Assembly: GCA_963513945.1 (NCBI GenBank) | Contig: OY740716.1 | Location: 93,471,232-93,535,231 of the forward strand | Reading direction: 5' to 3' | DNA: 64,000 nt | From: Hydrotaea diabolus | Lineage: Eukaryota; Arthropoda; Insecta; Diptera; Muscidae | In this document: positions 1-12,600 of the stretch, piece after piece | How the letters are laid out: each line of letters starts with the position of its first letter | Position numbering within the stretch: position 1 is the first letter of the stretch | Made by a program: the position numbers and the translations under genes | The notes under the pieces: model-generated | Told to the model about the DNA's origin: nothing | Database searches by the model: none | What the model saw: only the letters and a program-made list of their open reading frames with translations

Positions 1-2466
1 TCTTTTTCTCTTTTTTCTCCTTGTCAAGTATTTTCACAGCTTCAAAATCAGCAGTGTGTCCAGAGCTTAGTATGTGTTGTGACAGTGCTGTTCTCTCTTT
101 TTTCTTTTCAATGTCGCTCATGTGTTCCCCCATTCTTGTCTGCAATGTTCTTTTTGTTGTGCCGATGTATATCAAATCGCAGTTTTGGTTGTTGTTTCCC
201 TTGCATCCTATTTCGTACACAATATTACTTTGTTGTTGTTTGTCTAATGGAGTTTTGACGTTTGAAAAAACAGCGCTTAAAGTTTTGTTTGCCTTGTAGG
301 CGAAGCATATGTTTTCTGTTGTCATTGTTGCTTTGATGGTTTTGTTGTCAGTTAGTCCGGGTATGTATTTTACACTGTAAAAATTTTTTTGCTTTCTCCG
401 GCATGATGGGGATGTCGTTTGTTTCATTATTTCCTCTGTATTTTAATTTTCTTTTGACTTCGTCGATCAAGTTTGTGATAAGTCCTTTTGGAAAACTATT
501 ATTCATTAGAATTTTCTTGATGTCATTAATATTTTTTGTGTGAAATTCTTCGTCGCTTATTCTTAGAACTCTGTTGATTAGACTTTTTGCTGTGTTTATT
601 ATTTGAGATTTCGGTTGGGTTGAGTTAAAATTAATAATTCTTCCGGATGAGGTTTCCTTCCTATACCAGTCAAATATTATTTTGTTGTTTTTGCGGTGTA
701 ATGATGTATCCAAGTATGATATCATATTTTCTTTCTCAATTTCAACAGTAAATTGAATTTTTGGGTGGTAACTGTTAAATGTTTTTAAAATCCTGTCAAC
801 GTCGTCTTTATTTAATATTGCAAAAATATCATCTACATATTTCGCCAGGTATTTGATATTTATGTCATTTTTTTGCAGTTCTGCGAAGGCGTCGTCCAGA
901 AGTTCATCGAGTACAATGTCTGCTATAGTAGGAGAAAGGGGGTTGCCCATTGGCATACCAAAGACTTGATTGTAAATTTCTTTGTCGTAAATAAAATAGT
1001 TGTTGTCAATTAAGCAGAAGTTTAGAATTGTCAAAAATTTTGATCGTGGAATGTCTGTATGCGAAGTGATTTTATTCCAGTTTTTCATAATAATTCTAAT
1101 TGCCATGTGTACTGGTATATTCGTGAAGAGCGATATAACGTCAAATGACACCATGATTTCGTTGTCCTTTAGTCCAATCTTTTGTAATTCATGTTTAAAA
1201 TTCGTCGAGTTTTTTATATTATATTTGTCAGAAACCATTTGTTTCAATATTTTGCCTATATATTTTGATAACTGGTAACATGGAACATTGATTGACGAAA
1301 CAATAGGTCTTAAAGGAGCGTCCGGTTTGTGGATTTTGGGAAGTCCATATAGGCGAGGGGCTGCTGCTGCAGAACAGTATAATTGTTTTTTCTCCCAGTT
1401 GGTGATTAAATTAGATTTGTGCAAGTCTAGAATTATGTTGTTGTTCGTTTTTTGTAATTTCTGCGTAGGATCATTTCTTATCACTTTATATGTGTTTTTG
1501 TCATCCAATAGTGCCTTGATTTTTTCTTTGTATTCCCATTTGTACATTGCCACTGTTTTATTCCCCTTGTCCGCGTGAATGATAATAATGTCGTCGTGGT
1601 CCTTCAAAAACTTCTGCGTTTTTTTGAAGATTGTCAAAATAAATTTCTCTTTAGACGTATTCTTTATGTTCCTTTTGAAATTAGCAACTCTGTTTGCTAT
1701 TTTTGTTCTGTGTAATTCTTTCCCGTCGTCTTCCGTCATTTGAATGCATTGCTCGAAATCTGCTATTGTGTGTATCGGTGAAAAAGTATGTTTGTCGATC
1801 GGTAAAGCGAACTTTTTCCCAAGGGAAAGAATCCATTTGTACTCCACCGGGAAATTTGTTGAAGTTTTGTTTTCAAACCAGTCGTCATTATATTTTAGTC
1901 CATATTGTTTGAAGTGCATTTCTTTCAGTGCATCGATTTTGTTTTGATGCAGTTCTCTTGTATTTTTGGTCATTGCTTTTTTTCGCTCTTTTTGTTTATT
2001 TGTAAATGAGAAGTAGTCAACGTCAGTTAATGTCACTCTTATTGACAGGTTGATGTGATAAATTTTTTGTTTTATTACTTTTATATTGGTGTTTGTTTGT
2101 GAAATTTCCAGATTTAATATCTTTCTGTGGAAATTATATTCTATCTTTTCGAGTTGTTGTTTTACTTTAGTACATTGAAAAAGTTGTGTTACCTTTGTTG
2201 TCGTGTGTTTTGTGTGGTTTGGGATCATTGCATACTCTCTGCATGTTAGAAGAAATTTCAGCCGTTCTTGTTGTTGTGTCAGTCTCCTTTTTTCGTTGCA
2301 AAAGTCTTTCATCGATCTGCATGTTGTGTTGTCGTATTTTAAAGCTATGTGTTTTAAGTAATCTTTCATTGTGTTTGTGTGGGGTTTTTTTGTTAATAAT
2401 AAATATATGTATATGGATTTTCCGATTTAAAGGGAAGAATTGATTATTTTCGGCAGGCTTTCCGAT

Positions 2467-2499
<33 letters not shown>

Positions 2500-2500
2500 A
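1..2500 (-). mobile_element. Penelope-like element PLE-1, copy 1 (cut by window edge)
   Basis: Position 1 aligns with position 2957 of the neighbouring copy and the match runs to about 2058 at roughly 99% identity, after which this copy keeps extra 5' sequence. Its GIY-YIG part lies at 1-385 and its reverse transcriptase at 390-2369. A run of about 30 T at 2469-2498 marks the approximate junction with copy 2. The 3' end lies outside the window. Confidence 0.85.
348..2369 (-). pseudogene. PLE-1 reverse transcriptase, frameshifted before GIY-YIG
   Basis: The reading frame has 673 codons: an N-terminal helical region rich in Lys and Gln, then the Penelope-type reverse transcriptase with YGLPKIHKP, VSFDVISLFTNIP, GMPMGNPLSPT and YVDD. 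A run of seven T near 384-390, where copy 2 has six, shifts the frame just before the GIY-YIG nuclease, which continues in another frame towards position 1. This copy has about 111 N-terminal residues that copy 2 lacks. The family primes reverse transcription at chromosomal nicks and uses the GIY-YIG domain to cut DNA. The single indel could be real or a homopolymer sequencing error. Confidence 0.85.
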
Positions 2501-2612
2501 ATTTTTAATGTTGGCCAATCCCAGTTTTTTATCTGGTTCTTTTTCTTTATTTTTAGCTAATGAGGCCTAAATTATTTTATGTAAATGAAACTCCTTCTTT
2601 TTACATTTTTTT

Positions 2613-2657
2613 CCCAACGTTTCGTCGATTTTATGTCGACTTCTTCAGGGGATTCGT
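2613..2657 (-). other. Hammerhead-ribozyme-like module of PLE-1
   Basis: On the minus strand CCCCTGAAGA is followed by a stem GTCGA/TCGAC around a 7-base loop and then GAAACGTT. This resembles the hammerhead core CUGANGA-stem II-GAAA, with one extra A before the stem. Penelope-like elements are known to carry hammerhead motifs near their termini. The same module occurs in PLE-2 at 41481-41515. Activity is unproven. Confidence 0.45.
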
Positions 2658-2849
2658 CTATTAAACAAGAAAACAATTAATATTTATTTTTCAAAACCAG
2701 TGTTCAAACTTACAATAACAGGTGTTGGTGTTTTTTTTACATAAAGTTAGTTTGGTTCTCAAACACAGTTTATAAAATTACATGAAACACACAAACATAA
2801 ATAGGACATAAATTGTTTTACACAACTTATTCTAATATCACAGTTCGAT

Positions 2850-4991
2850 TTATGAAATTGCAACCCTGTAGCTTGCGCTAATGTTGTCAGTATCTTCCTT
2901 CAGATTCATCGTTCTATCTACTTTTTCTTGTATTCTTAAGCTCTCTATGATCATTCTCTTTTTCTCTTTTTTCTCCTTGTCAAGTATTTTCACAGCTTCA
3001 AAATCAGCAGTGTGTCCAGAGCTTAGTATGTGTTGTGACAGTGCTGTTCTCTCTTTTTTCTTTTCAATGTCGCTCATGTGTTCCCCCATTCTTGTCTGCA
3101 ATGTTCTTTTTGTTGTGCCGATGTATATCAAATCGCAGTTTTGGTTGTTGTTTCCCTTGCATCCTATTTCGTACACAATATTACTTTGTTGTTGTTTGTC
3201 TAATGGAGTTTTGACGTTTGAAAAAACAGCGCTTAAAGTTTTGTTTGCCTTGTAGGCGAAGCATATGTTTTCTGTTGTCATTGTTGCTTTGATGGTTTTG
3301 TTGTCAGTTAGTCCGGGTATGTATTTTACACTGTAAAAATTTTTTGCTTTCTCCGGCATGATGGGGATGTCGTTTGTTTCATTATTTCCTCTGTATTTTA
3401 ATTTTCTTTTGACTTCGTCGATCAAGTTTGTGATAAGTCCTTTTGGAAAACTATTATTTATTAGAATTTTCTTGATGTCATTAATATTTTTTGTGTGAAA
3501 TTCTTCGTCGCTTATTCTTAGAACTCTGTTGATTAGACTTTTTGCTGTGTTTATTATTTGAGATTTCGGTTGGGTTGAGTTAAAATTAATAATTCTTCCG
3601 GATGAGGTTTCCTTCCTATACCAGTCAAATATTATTTTGTTGTTTTTGCGGTGTAATGATGTATCCAAGTATGATATCATATTTTCTTTCTCAATTTCAA
3701 CAGTAAATTGAATTTTTGGGTGGTAACTGTTAAATGTTTTTAAAATCCTGTCAACGTCGTCTTTATTTAATATTGCAAAAATATCATCTACATATTTCGC
3801 CAGGTATTTGATATTTATGTCATTTTTTTGCAGTTCTGCGAATGCGTCGTCCAGAAGTTCATCGAGTACAATGTCTGCTATAGTAGGAGAAAGGGGGTTG
3901 CCCATTGGCATACCAAAGACTTGATTGTAAATTTCTTTGTCGTAAATAAAATAGTTGTTGTCAATTAAGCAGAAGTTTAGAATTGTCAAAAATTTTGATC
4001 GTGGAATGTCTGTATGCGAAGCGATTTTATTCCAGTTTTTCATAATAATTCTAATTGCCATGTGTACTGGTATATTCGTGAAGAGCGATATAACGTCAAA
4101 TGACACCATGATTTCGTTGTCCTTTAGTCCAATCTTTTGTAATTCATGTTTAAAATTCGTCGAGTTTTTTATATTATATTTGTCAGAAACCATTTGTTTC
4201 AATATTTTGCCTATATATTTTGATAACTGGTAACATGGAACATTGATTGACGAAACAATAGGTCTTAAAGGAGCGTCCGGTTTGTGGATTTTGGGAAGTC
4301 CATATAGGCGAGGGGCTGCTGCTGCAGAACAGTATAATTGTTTTTTCTCCCAGTTGGTGATTAAATTAGATTTGTGCAAGTCTAGAATTATGTTGTTGTT
4401 CGTTTTTTGTAATTTCTGCGTAGGATCATTTCTTATCACTTTATATGTGTTTTTGTCATCCAATAGTGCCTTGATTTTTTCTTTGTATTCCCATTTGTAC
4501 ATTGCCACTGTTTTATTCCCCTTGTCCGCGTGAATGATAATAATGTCGTCGTGGTCCTTCAAAAACTTCTGCGTTTTTTTGAAGATTGTCAAAATAAATT
4601 TCTCTTTAGACGTATTCTTTATGTTCCTTTTGAAATTAGCAACTCTGTTTGCTATTTTTGTTCTGTGTAATTCTTTCCCGTCGTCTTCCGTCATTTGAAT
4701 GCATTGCTCGAAATCTGCTATTGTGTGTATCGGTGAAAAAGTATGTTTGTCGATCGGTAAAGCGAACTTTTTCCCAAGGGAAAGAATCCATTTGTACTCC
4801 ACCGGGAAATTTGTTGAAGTTTTGTTTTCAAACCAGTCGTCATTATATTTTAGTCCATATTGTTTGAAGTGCATTTCTTTCAGTGCATCGATTTTGTTTT
4901 GATGCAGTTCTCTTGTATTTTTGGTCATTGCTTTTTTTCGCTCTTTTTGTTTATTTGTAAATGAGAAGTAGTCAACGTCAGTTAATGTCAC
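2850..4991 (-). CDS. PLE-1 reverse transcriptase + GIY-YIG endonuclease
   Basis: This is an open frame of 713 codons. The reverse transcriptase motifs are FDVISLFTNIP, GMPMGNPLSPT (about residue 360) and YVDD (400-403). The C-terminal GIY-YIG nuclease (about 604-690) shows VYEIGC, LIYIGTTKR and the R..EH motif. Together these are the defining architecture of Penelope-like elements. The frame starts inside the element at a Met equivalent to residue 112 of copy 1, so the N-terminus is missing although both catalytic domains are intact. Near-identity with copy 1 implies a recent insertion or duplication. It could be expressed only from an outside promoter. Confidence 0.88.
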   Translation of the reverse strand: MTLTDVDYFSFTNKQKERKKAMTKNTRELHQNKIDALKEMHFKQYGLKYNDDWFENKTSTNFPVEYKWILSLGKKFALPIDKHTFSPIHTIADFEQCIQMTEDDGKELHRTKIANRVANFKRNIKNTSKEKFILTIFKKTQKFLKDHDDIIIIHADKGNKTVAMYKWEYKEKIKALLDDKNTYKVIRNDPTQKLQKTNNNIILDLHKSNLITNWEKKQLYCSAAAAPRLYGLPKIHKPDAPLRPIVSSINVPCYQLSKYIGKILKQMVSDKYNIKNSTNFKHELQKIGLKDNEIMVSFDVISLFTNIPVHMAIRIIMKNWNKIASHTDIPRSKFLTILNFCLIDNNYFIYDKEIYNQVFGMPMGNPLSPTIADIVLDELLDDAFAELQKNDINIKYLAKYVDDIFAILNKDDVDRILKTFNSYHPKIQFTVEIEKENMISYLDTSLHRKNNKIIFDWYRKETSSGRIINFNSTQPKSQIINTAKSLINRVLRISDEEFHTKNINDIKKILINNSFPKGLITNLIDEVKRKLKYRGNNETNDIPIMPEKAKNFYSVKYIPGLTDNKTIKATMTTENICFAYKANKTLSAVFSNVKTPLDKQQQSNIVYEIGCKGNNNQNCDLIYIGTTKRTLQTRMGEHMSDIEKKKERTALSQHILSSGHTADFEAVKILDKEKKEKKRMIIESLRIQEKVDRTMNLKEDTDNISASYRVAIS

Positions 4992-5017
4992 TCTTATTGA
5001 CAGGTTGATGTGATAAA

Positions 5018-6051
5018 TTTATGTTTTTTTAATACCACTGAATGTGAAATCATGTTGTACACTGTATCTTTATGGGATTTTTAGTCACCGTACTTATAGC
5101 ATTTTCAAATAAATTAAAGTTGCCAACTATTTGTTGAATTTATTTGGGAAACGAGTTAAAAAACTAAAAATTTTCATCAGTCTACTACTAACTAGCAAAC
5201 ACTCTGTATGAACTACTCATTATACTACTACTTCCCAGTACCCTGAACATTACTCGTACTTTTAAACAAAAATAATTACTTCCAGTTCATAATAATAGGT
5301 ACCTACCACGTAAAGACCTCTAATTATCTTTTGCTTTATATAAAAACAAAAATTTGGACTTCCTGACTATAATTGAAAGGTACTTATCAGTATGGTGAGT
5401 TGCTGTAGTTCTATTAATTAGTCAATTACAAACACACGGTCTTCAGTTCTCTCTTAATTTTACTTACACTCGCACGCAGCCCACGCCTTAAATTTTAAAT
5501 TACTGCTATGAAAACTGTACAGAGAAAAGCGGCCAGGTGCTAGGGTCGTCTACTAACCGAAGTGTTCTATGTTCGAAAAAGTATATTTTTTATTATTTCA
5601 ATAATTTGCCAAAATTATTCGCACTCGCTCTACCACACAGACTACTTATTCTTGAGATCGGGTATGTCCAAGTTTATGTAATTCGAAACGGATCCATATA
5701 ATAAGTAGTGAAGGTTTTTGATTTAAACATATTTGCAATTTAAACATATTACTTGTTAATGAGAGCTTTTGCTAAATTGTTTTTATCAGTTCGAATAACC
5801 GCCTATTAAAGTTTTTGTTATTACAAAATTATATACAAAAACTAAATAAATATGGTGGAAAAAAATTTAATGATATTTTATCACAATCGAATATAAATTA
5901 AATACAATAATATAGATTTTAACGCAATGCATTTTAAAACTATGTCTTAAATGTAACCACTACAGTCACAGTCGTTTCGATTCCTCAGACACTAAAAATG
6001 TACATAGATACTATCGAAAATGGTCAGACTGGCGCTTGAAAAACACAAAAC
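5018..6051. other. Non-coding stretch downstream of the LPMO gene
   Basis: This AT-rich sequence shows no recognisable protein similarity on either strand. The part next to 6052 should hold the LPMO 3' UTR; TTTATT (AATAAA on the minus strand) near 5588 is a possible poly(A) signal. Confidence 0.3.
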
Positions 6052-6644
6052 TTATGCTATTGATGATTCGTCAGGAGATATGTCCTTGATGCGAGCCTGT
6101 CGTCTAGTACGTGGCGGTGGAACCGGAGCTAGTGTCGGCACTTCGACTGGTACGTGATTTTCATTGCCTGGCTTGAGAGAATTTCCAAGCGATGGATATG
6201 AAATAATTGCTGGAAAAGTTGTCTGTTTAGAAGATACAACTATAGGAGATTTCTTCCCACACATGCGATTGTCAATATATTCTTTATATTTTGCAAGAAT
6301 TGGACTATTTTGTCGATTTAAATACCAGAGAACAAATAGGAAAACTGCAAACACCAATATAATAAATACCACCAATATAGGAATATAATTTAATGTTCCA
6401 GAAGTATCGTTCTTTTGAGTTGGTTCAGTGCTTGTGGTTGGTAAAGTGGGTCGATGAGTGGTGCGTATACTTGGTCGGACTGGACGGATTGGCATTGACA
6501 TGCCTTCTCCTATAGCAATATCTGAGCATGATCTAAACTCCTCTTGCTCACCACATCCAATAGCGCCGCTTCCATCTGGGCAAGTTCCCCAGTTGTTGCC
6601 AGCAACATATCGCCATTGTAGGACACATTGTCCGCAAGATATAT
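6052..6644 (-). CDS. LPMO exon 3 (C-terminal core, membrane anchor, tail)
   Basis: The acceptor ATAATTGCAG gives a phase that converts the last G of exon 2 into Asp184, followed by ISCGQCVLQWRY, the standard continuation of insect AA15 proteins. The exon ends with stalk, one hydrophobic helix, a basic stop-transfer flank and a cytosolic tail. It lies 18.3 kb from exon 2, so gene finders may report it as a separate small membrane protein. Confidence 0.87.
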
Positions 6645-9600
6645 CTGCAATTATGCATATTAAATAAATGGTTAGATTAAACATATATGAATAAAAGCTA
6701 TTTATTTACGAAGATAATAATTTTTCTAGGAGGCAGACCTGATGACATTCGTGGTCAAATCACATACCCGAAAAAACAAAATATCAATTTATCGATTGAC
6801 CCGACTTACATACCACATAGACTTATAACGCGACTTATGTATTTTGAATAAAACTCAATTTAGTTTTATAAAATGAAAATACATCTTTATTCTTAAATGA
6901 TTATTAAAAGACTAAAAACTATTGTACATTCCAGACTTAAACGAAAGCTCTCATCTTTGAAATGTATGAAACCGGTTTTTACCGTTCATTGAGCGAGATA
7001 ATTATCAAGTGTAGAATAGGATTATAGTAAGACAATAAGACAAATTATAATATGATAAGGAGAGAGTAATTAACAAGTAGTAGGCAATATAGGATTAGAG
7101 ATAACAATGTTATTCGTAACTCGCGTGATCCATTTTGTGGTTCCCTACTTTTTTAAAGAAAAAGGCACAGAAAATTCAAATTGAATGGGGAATGTTTTTT
7201 ATCATTTGAAAGAACATTCTTTAGCATTTATTTTTTGAAGATTATGTCTATCAAATGTTGGCCGCGGCTACGTATCGGATGGTTGAGTCAAATTTTCGAT
7301 GACTCGTTCGAGCATTTCGACTGGTAAGTGGCGAATGACACGCGTGATGTTTTGCTCCACGGCCTGAATCGAAGCGGGTTTGTCCGCATAAACTTTAGAC
7401 TTTACATATCCCCATAGGAAAAAGTCTAACAGTGTGATATCACACGAACTTAGTGGCCAATCGACCGGCCCAAATCGTGAAATTATCTGCTCACCGAAGT
7501 GTTCTCTCAATAAATCCATTGATTGATGCCATGTGTGGGAAGTGGCGCCGTCTTGTTGAAACCAAATGCTAAATCAAATAGTCGGTTATGATGGCACGAT
7601 AACGGTCGCCATTGACGGTTACGTTCTCACCGGCATCATTTTTGAAGAAATATGGACCGATGATAACACCAGTCCACAAACCACACCTAACCATTGTTTT
7701 TTCTGGATGAAGTGACAGCTCTTGAACCTCTTCTGGTTGCCCTCCGTCCAAAATGCGGCAATTTTGCTTGAGTCAGAAATGGGCCTCATCGCTGAACAAA
7801 ATTTGGCTCGAAAACGTCGAATCTTCTTGGAGCTTTTCAAGAGCCCATATAGCTAAGCAATGACGCTTGAGAACGTCGGGCGGCTTCAGTTATTGCACTA
7901 GCTGTATTTTGTACGCTTTCAATTTAAGATCTCGACGTAAAATTCGCCAAGTCGTTCAATACAACAGTCCGAGTTGCTGCGAACGACGCCGAATCGACTC
8001 TCCACGGTCTTGGTGTACACTCTCAGCTACGGCCGATGCATTTTCTTCATTGCGTGCTGGACGTGGTCTATTCGGTCGAATATTATCTAATAATGAATGC
8101 TAGGTCTCAAGATGGGTGATGTTGTTGCGACTAAGTTGAACGAAGTGCTCGAAACACATTCCGCACAGAACGTGAATTTTCGTAATAAAGTTGAACGATT
8201 TGTAAACGTTGTTCAGGCGTAATTAAGTCTTTCCATGATGAAATGCCAAACAATACTAAACAAAAATAACATAACAGCATGACACGACACTCAAAAAAAG
8301 GCTGTTGAAAAAAGTATCTCTACTTGGATAACCCATGCCATGCTCTATTTAAAATCCTACCCTGGGCGTTTTCGAGACAGTTACATAGGATTGAAGTCGA
8401 TCATTTGCATGGATAGTACTACTAACGCGAGTCATATCCTAAAATCATACCCTTAACTGGAGAGATCGACCAAAATAATACCATGGCTTTTGTGCGTTTA
8501 AGCAGCGTAAGTTATAATAAACGAAATAAAAAACAATGTTTCCAGAATAGATTATACTATTTGAATAGGACCATCTCCCTAAAACATTGTTTAATTACAG
8601 TTTGAGTTCAACGCATTTAATTTTTAATATTTGTATATATAAATGTGAATTTTAATATTTGAACATTTGGATTCATATTTAAAGATGTATAAAGTTCCCT
8701 TTTTATGCCTTCGACGAAGAGTGGGTGATATAATAATTTTATTATTCCGTTTGCAACACCACGAAATATTGGGACCCTACGAAGTATACTCGTATATATA
8801 TTATTGATTGTCATACAATTCTAAAACGATCTAGCCATGAACTACGAGTATTAACACAGGATCCTGTTTGGGATTGTAAATGGGCAAAATCGGCCCAGGG
8901 GACAAACAATTTCCCTTTAATGGACTAAAGGTTTCTCGGTAAAAATTATAATTATTTGAGTATTTGCTTAACAAATCATATTTTTTGTAGACGGACAATG
9001 GCTTAAATGGGTACTCTTAGTTGGAACGCATTAAGTTCCTTAAACAAGGCCATAATTGCTGGACTTTTTAGCGCATGTGGCCGAAAAACTTCTATCATAA
9101 TCAGAACGGACGATTTAAAGTCAATGTGGTCATATGAGTACTTAAATGAATGCAAATTTTTGCTACTCGTACCAATCCAAATATGGAATAATTATGAAGT
9201 TTTGGTTGAGATAAAGGACGGACGCTTGGGTCCAAAAAACGAACCAACATTTTTTACGCATTAGTAGCGTTGCGACGGTAGAGTGTATATAAGGTTAAGC
9301 ATGGTCGAACTTAACGAAGTTTTCACAGCACAGGGGTGCTTCGTCATGTTAAACATCCGTTCAAGCCTCTAAAAAGACTTCTAATGTGTGGAAAAGCTCG
9401 TTGAACATGTAACTTACATAGTAAGAGATTGGCTTTAGAAATTACATTTAAACCGTTCATACACTTGCCGTAACACCATTTAGAGCCCTTATTTGTGCTG
9501 ATGTATCGGGGGAATTTAATGCTGATCTTGGTCCAGATTTTTTATCATTAGCCGAGAGCTCGATTTTTGAACGACTTTTCATATTTTCCCGTAGCATTTT

Positions 9601-12600
9601 CTACAATATGGACACAACATTTCGGCTACGTCGGATTTTATCCGCATTTTTATGAATATATTGGCCAGCTTTCTTATATATTTTAATTTCATTTAAAACG
9701 GAAAATTCCCAATGCCCATTTTTTATGTTTATGTATTTTTATGTAGTACTCGTATAGTTTTATAGTAAGTTAGATTTTTGAAATAAACTGAGTTCCCTGA
9801 CCCAATGACTGTAAGAAGACGTCTTTATATTCTGCATAGTCGACGTAGTTAACATTTTGGTGACCCCAACGTCATATTTTGGTCGTATTAAAATTTAAAA
9901 AAAAAGATAATTATCTCAAGAAGCAAAAGTTTATTTTTAACTAAAAAGTGATCAAAAAAAACCGCGTAATAGAGGTTAAACATCAGACTTTAGAAGTTAT
10001 TAATAAAAAATTATAAAAAAGTAGGTCTTGTTGAGAATGAGTTGAGTTTAGTTGTATTTTTACTTTTTTTTAAAAAAAAATTCCATTTTTAAAATTAATA
10101 ATATTTTTAGACATTCTTTTCTAAGGGATCTAGGGACTGTGATTTTCGTTTACTTACGAGTGTTTTTTATAATCCGTTTGTAATTGACTCGGTTATTAAA
10201 ATTTTTATATAAACGGGAATTTAGCAAAAAATACAAGTTTCGTTGTTCACTCAGGGCATAATGAAAAACTGTAACCGTCAGTTTCAATCATATATGCTTC
10301 GTAAAACGAAGTGTCCTTTTACCTCTTAGCAGACGTGCTTTATGAATGAAATCAAAGTTCGTACGGTTCATTCGGGAAATTGATAATTGTTGGATAATCA
10401 AATCTTAAATGTGCGCAAAACCGGTTTTAATCGGGGTTCATAATTTTAGGTGTGTTTGCGGAATTTTACAAGCCAATTCTTATTGTACTGTACAAGAATG
10501 CCAACAAATAGTATCACTTCTAAGAAATTTTAACTTTATTATTTTTGTAGCTCTGTGTAATTCACATTAGCCTGCAACGATTCACAAAAAACAAAAAACA
10601 ATGTGTTCTTAAAAGAGACCACAGCATGAAAAGTGTCACTACAATACAGAACTGAGAAATGAGATCACAGGCTTTCGAAATGACACTGATTGAGCACGCT
10701 GGGGTTAAAAAAATATCACACCAATTTAATTGTCCAGACCGAACCTTGTATACCCTCCACTGTCCGTTCGCACCTAAGCCACGTGTTTTGGGCCCCTTCG
10801 GCCATGCGTCTGTTCCGGAAGCGAAGCAACCATGTCTTTCGGATCTTTTTGAAAGCTAGTATAATGCCTCTATCTATGTCTGATTTACGAAGCGAGCAAG
10901 GGATGTGTATTGGATTTTGAGCCAGTCTAAGAGAAGGAGTGAAGAAGGCATACCTGTATGCCTGCTTGTAGAAGGCATAGTTGAATGTCTTTTGCATCTT
11001 TTTAAGGTCTTTTTAAATGCCTCTTTAGTGACGGCCTCTATTTTTCCGCAACTGGGAAGGTCAGGTGACCTGGGGGGCAACGGAATGTGGAGTTTCACAC
11101 TGTGGAACACGGTTTTATAGTCTCACGGTTTTAGTCTCATTGAAAAATTTTGAGTTAGCCCCACCTTTAAGTGTACTGATAACTCAGAATCGCAAGCCGA
11201 TTCATCTATATGTTCGACCGTTCGTCTGCTGTACATCTTAAGCTAATTATCCAATTACAAGTCTTAGAATCACTAGCTGATTCGATTAATTGGTGTCTGT
11301 CGTTTCGACTGTCCGTCTGTCTGCTGTTGATCTAAAGCTTGTAATCAAACTTTTTTTTTTTTGGTTCATTTATTTCAATTATATATGGTTGTAACTACAA
11401 ATAAACAAATAGTTTTAGTATATAATTCTTAAGAATGTACTGTTCCCAACTCGGACACTCAAACATTTTTCTTATATGAACTTTTTTTTTTTTTTTTTTT
11501 TAAGTACTACAAATTTGATTTACAAATTAAATATGTTTGGAAAATACATCGATATTAATCGTTACTTATATTCAATTGTAATGAAAAATTATGAAAAAAC
11601 ATTGCTGTAGTATTACATTTTTGTTTAATGTTTTGCTCGTTTGTTTTATTTCGGTCTGTTGCTTTTACACATTGAACAGGGATTATACCGGCTCAAGACC
11701 TCTAGCTTCTATATTTAAATAGAATACAAGTTTTTAAGAAAATGGCAAAGTGACATTTGTTTAATAAAAAGAGTCACAAAAAAGTTAAAAATACAGTAAT
11801 TAGTTCAGCCACCAAAAACTATGATGATTCGAACGATCAAGGTGGTCCTTTTGAGTTATACTTTTGTCGTATCTCATGTCGTTGTTATCTATTATATTGC
11901 AATTGAAATATTTAACATTAGCTCTTCTATACAGGTGATAGAATATTGGTTCCTCAGATTACTGAATGTACCCCATTCTATCCAAATACAAGAAGGATTC
12001 ATGAGGCACATATCCCGTTTCTTAAGTTGTACAATTATACAAGTCATTAGCATAATAAGGTGTCATAAGTAAATTATTTATATCACAGTCTGTGCTTTTT
12101 ATAATATGATGTCTAATTAACTTTATAATGAAATTATCTTTTCTGTTAATGTTTTTTGAGCTATATAATACCCTATTTGATACATATTAGAAATTGCTGC
12201 TGGGAGATCTATAGAGGCAGGTACATGAACGTAGACATTTTCTCTCGAATTTTCGAAATTGTTCCATATATGAAGGTAAAATATTAAACCAAATAAGCGA
12301 ACATAATATAGGACGAATCATTGACGTGTACATTAAAATCTTGACACTTGTCTTTAGATGTTTAGAAAAGAAAATCGATTTGTGTGCCATTAAAGCCCTT
12401 TGGGCCTTTATAATCTGATAGTTGATATGTGAATTGAAATACAGAAATCTGTCTAGGTGGATGCCTAAGTATTTGACAATTTCTTTACTGGGTATGATGA
12501 TATTATTTTTTGATTTTATACCAAAATTTTTCCAATTCTTCCTAATATCCCAATTACATTTATTAACCGGAGGTCGAAAAAGAATGGTTTCACATTTCTC

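Larger units (their letters stand above)
2500..5017 (-). mobile_element. Penelope-like element PLE-1, copy 2 (5'-truncated)
   Basis: It lies head to tail with copy 1. Its 5' end stops near 5017, where similarity to copy 1 ends abruptly (GATAAATTTATG against GATAAATTTTTT). Its 3' region at 2500-2849 holds the hammerhead-like module. Head-to-tail partial copies are normal for Penelope-like elements. Confidence 0.85.

Noticed and set aside
1000..1947. Plus-strand open frames opposite PLE-1 (also 3955-4902)
   Set aside because: They are antisense shadows of the polymerase gene, duplicated with it, with no recognisable protein.
2469..2498. Long T-run as a promoter or terminator
   Set aside because: It is better explained as an element tail or junction between the Penelope copies.
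10659..11120. Overlapping frames on both strands suggestive of a Tc1-like gene
   Set aside because: The sequence contains the A/B repeat end signature on the minus strand and no DDE motif.
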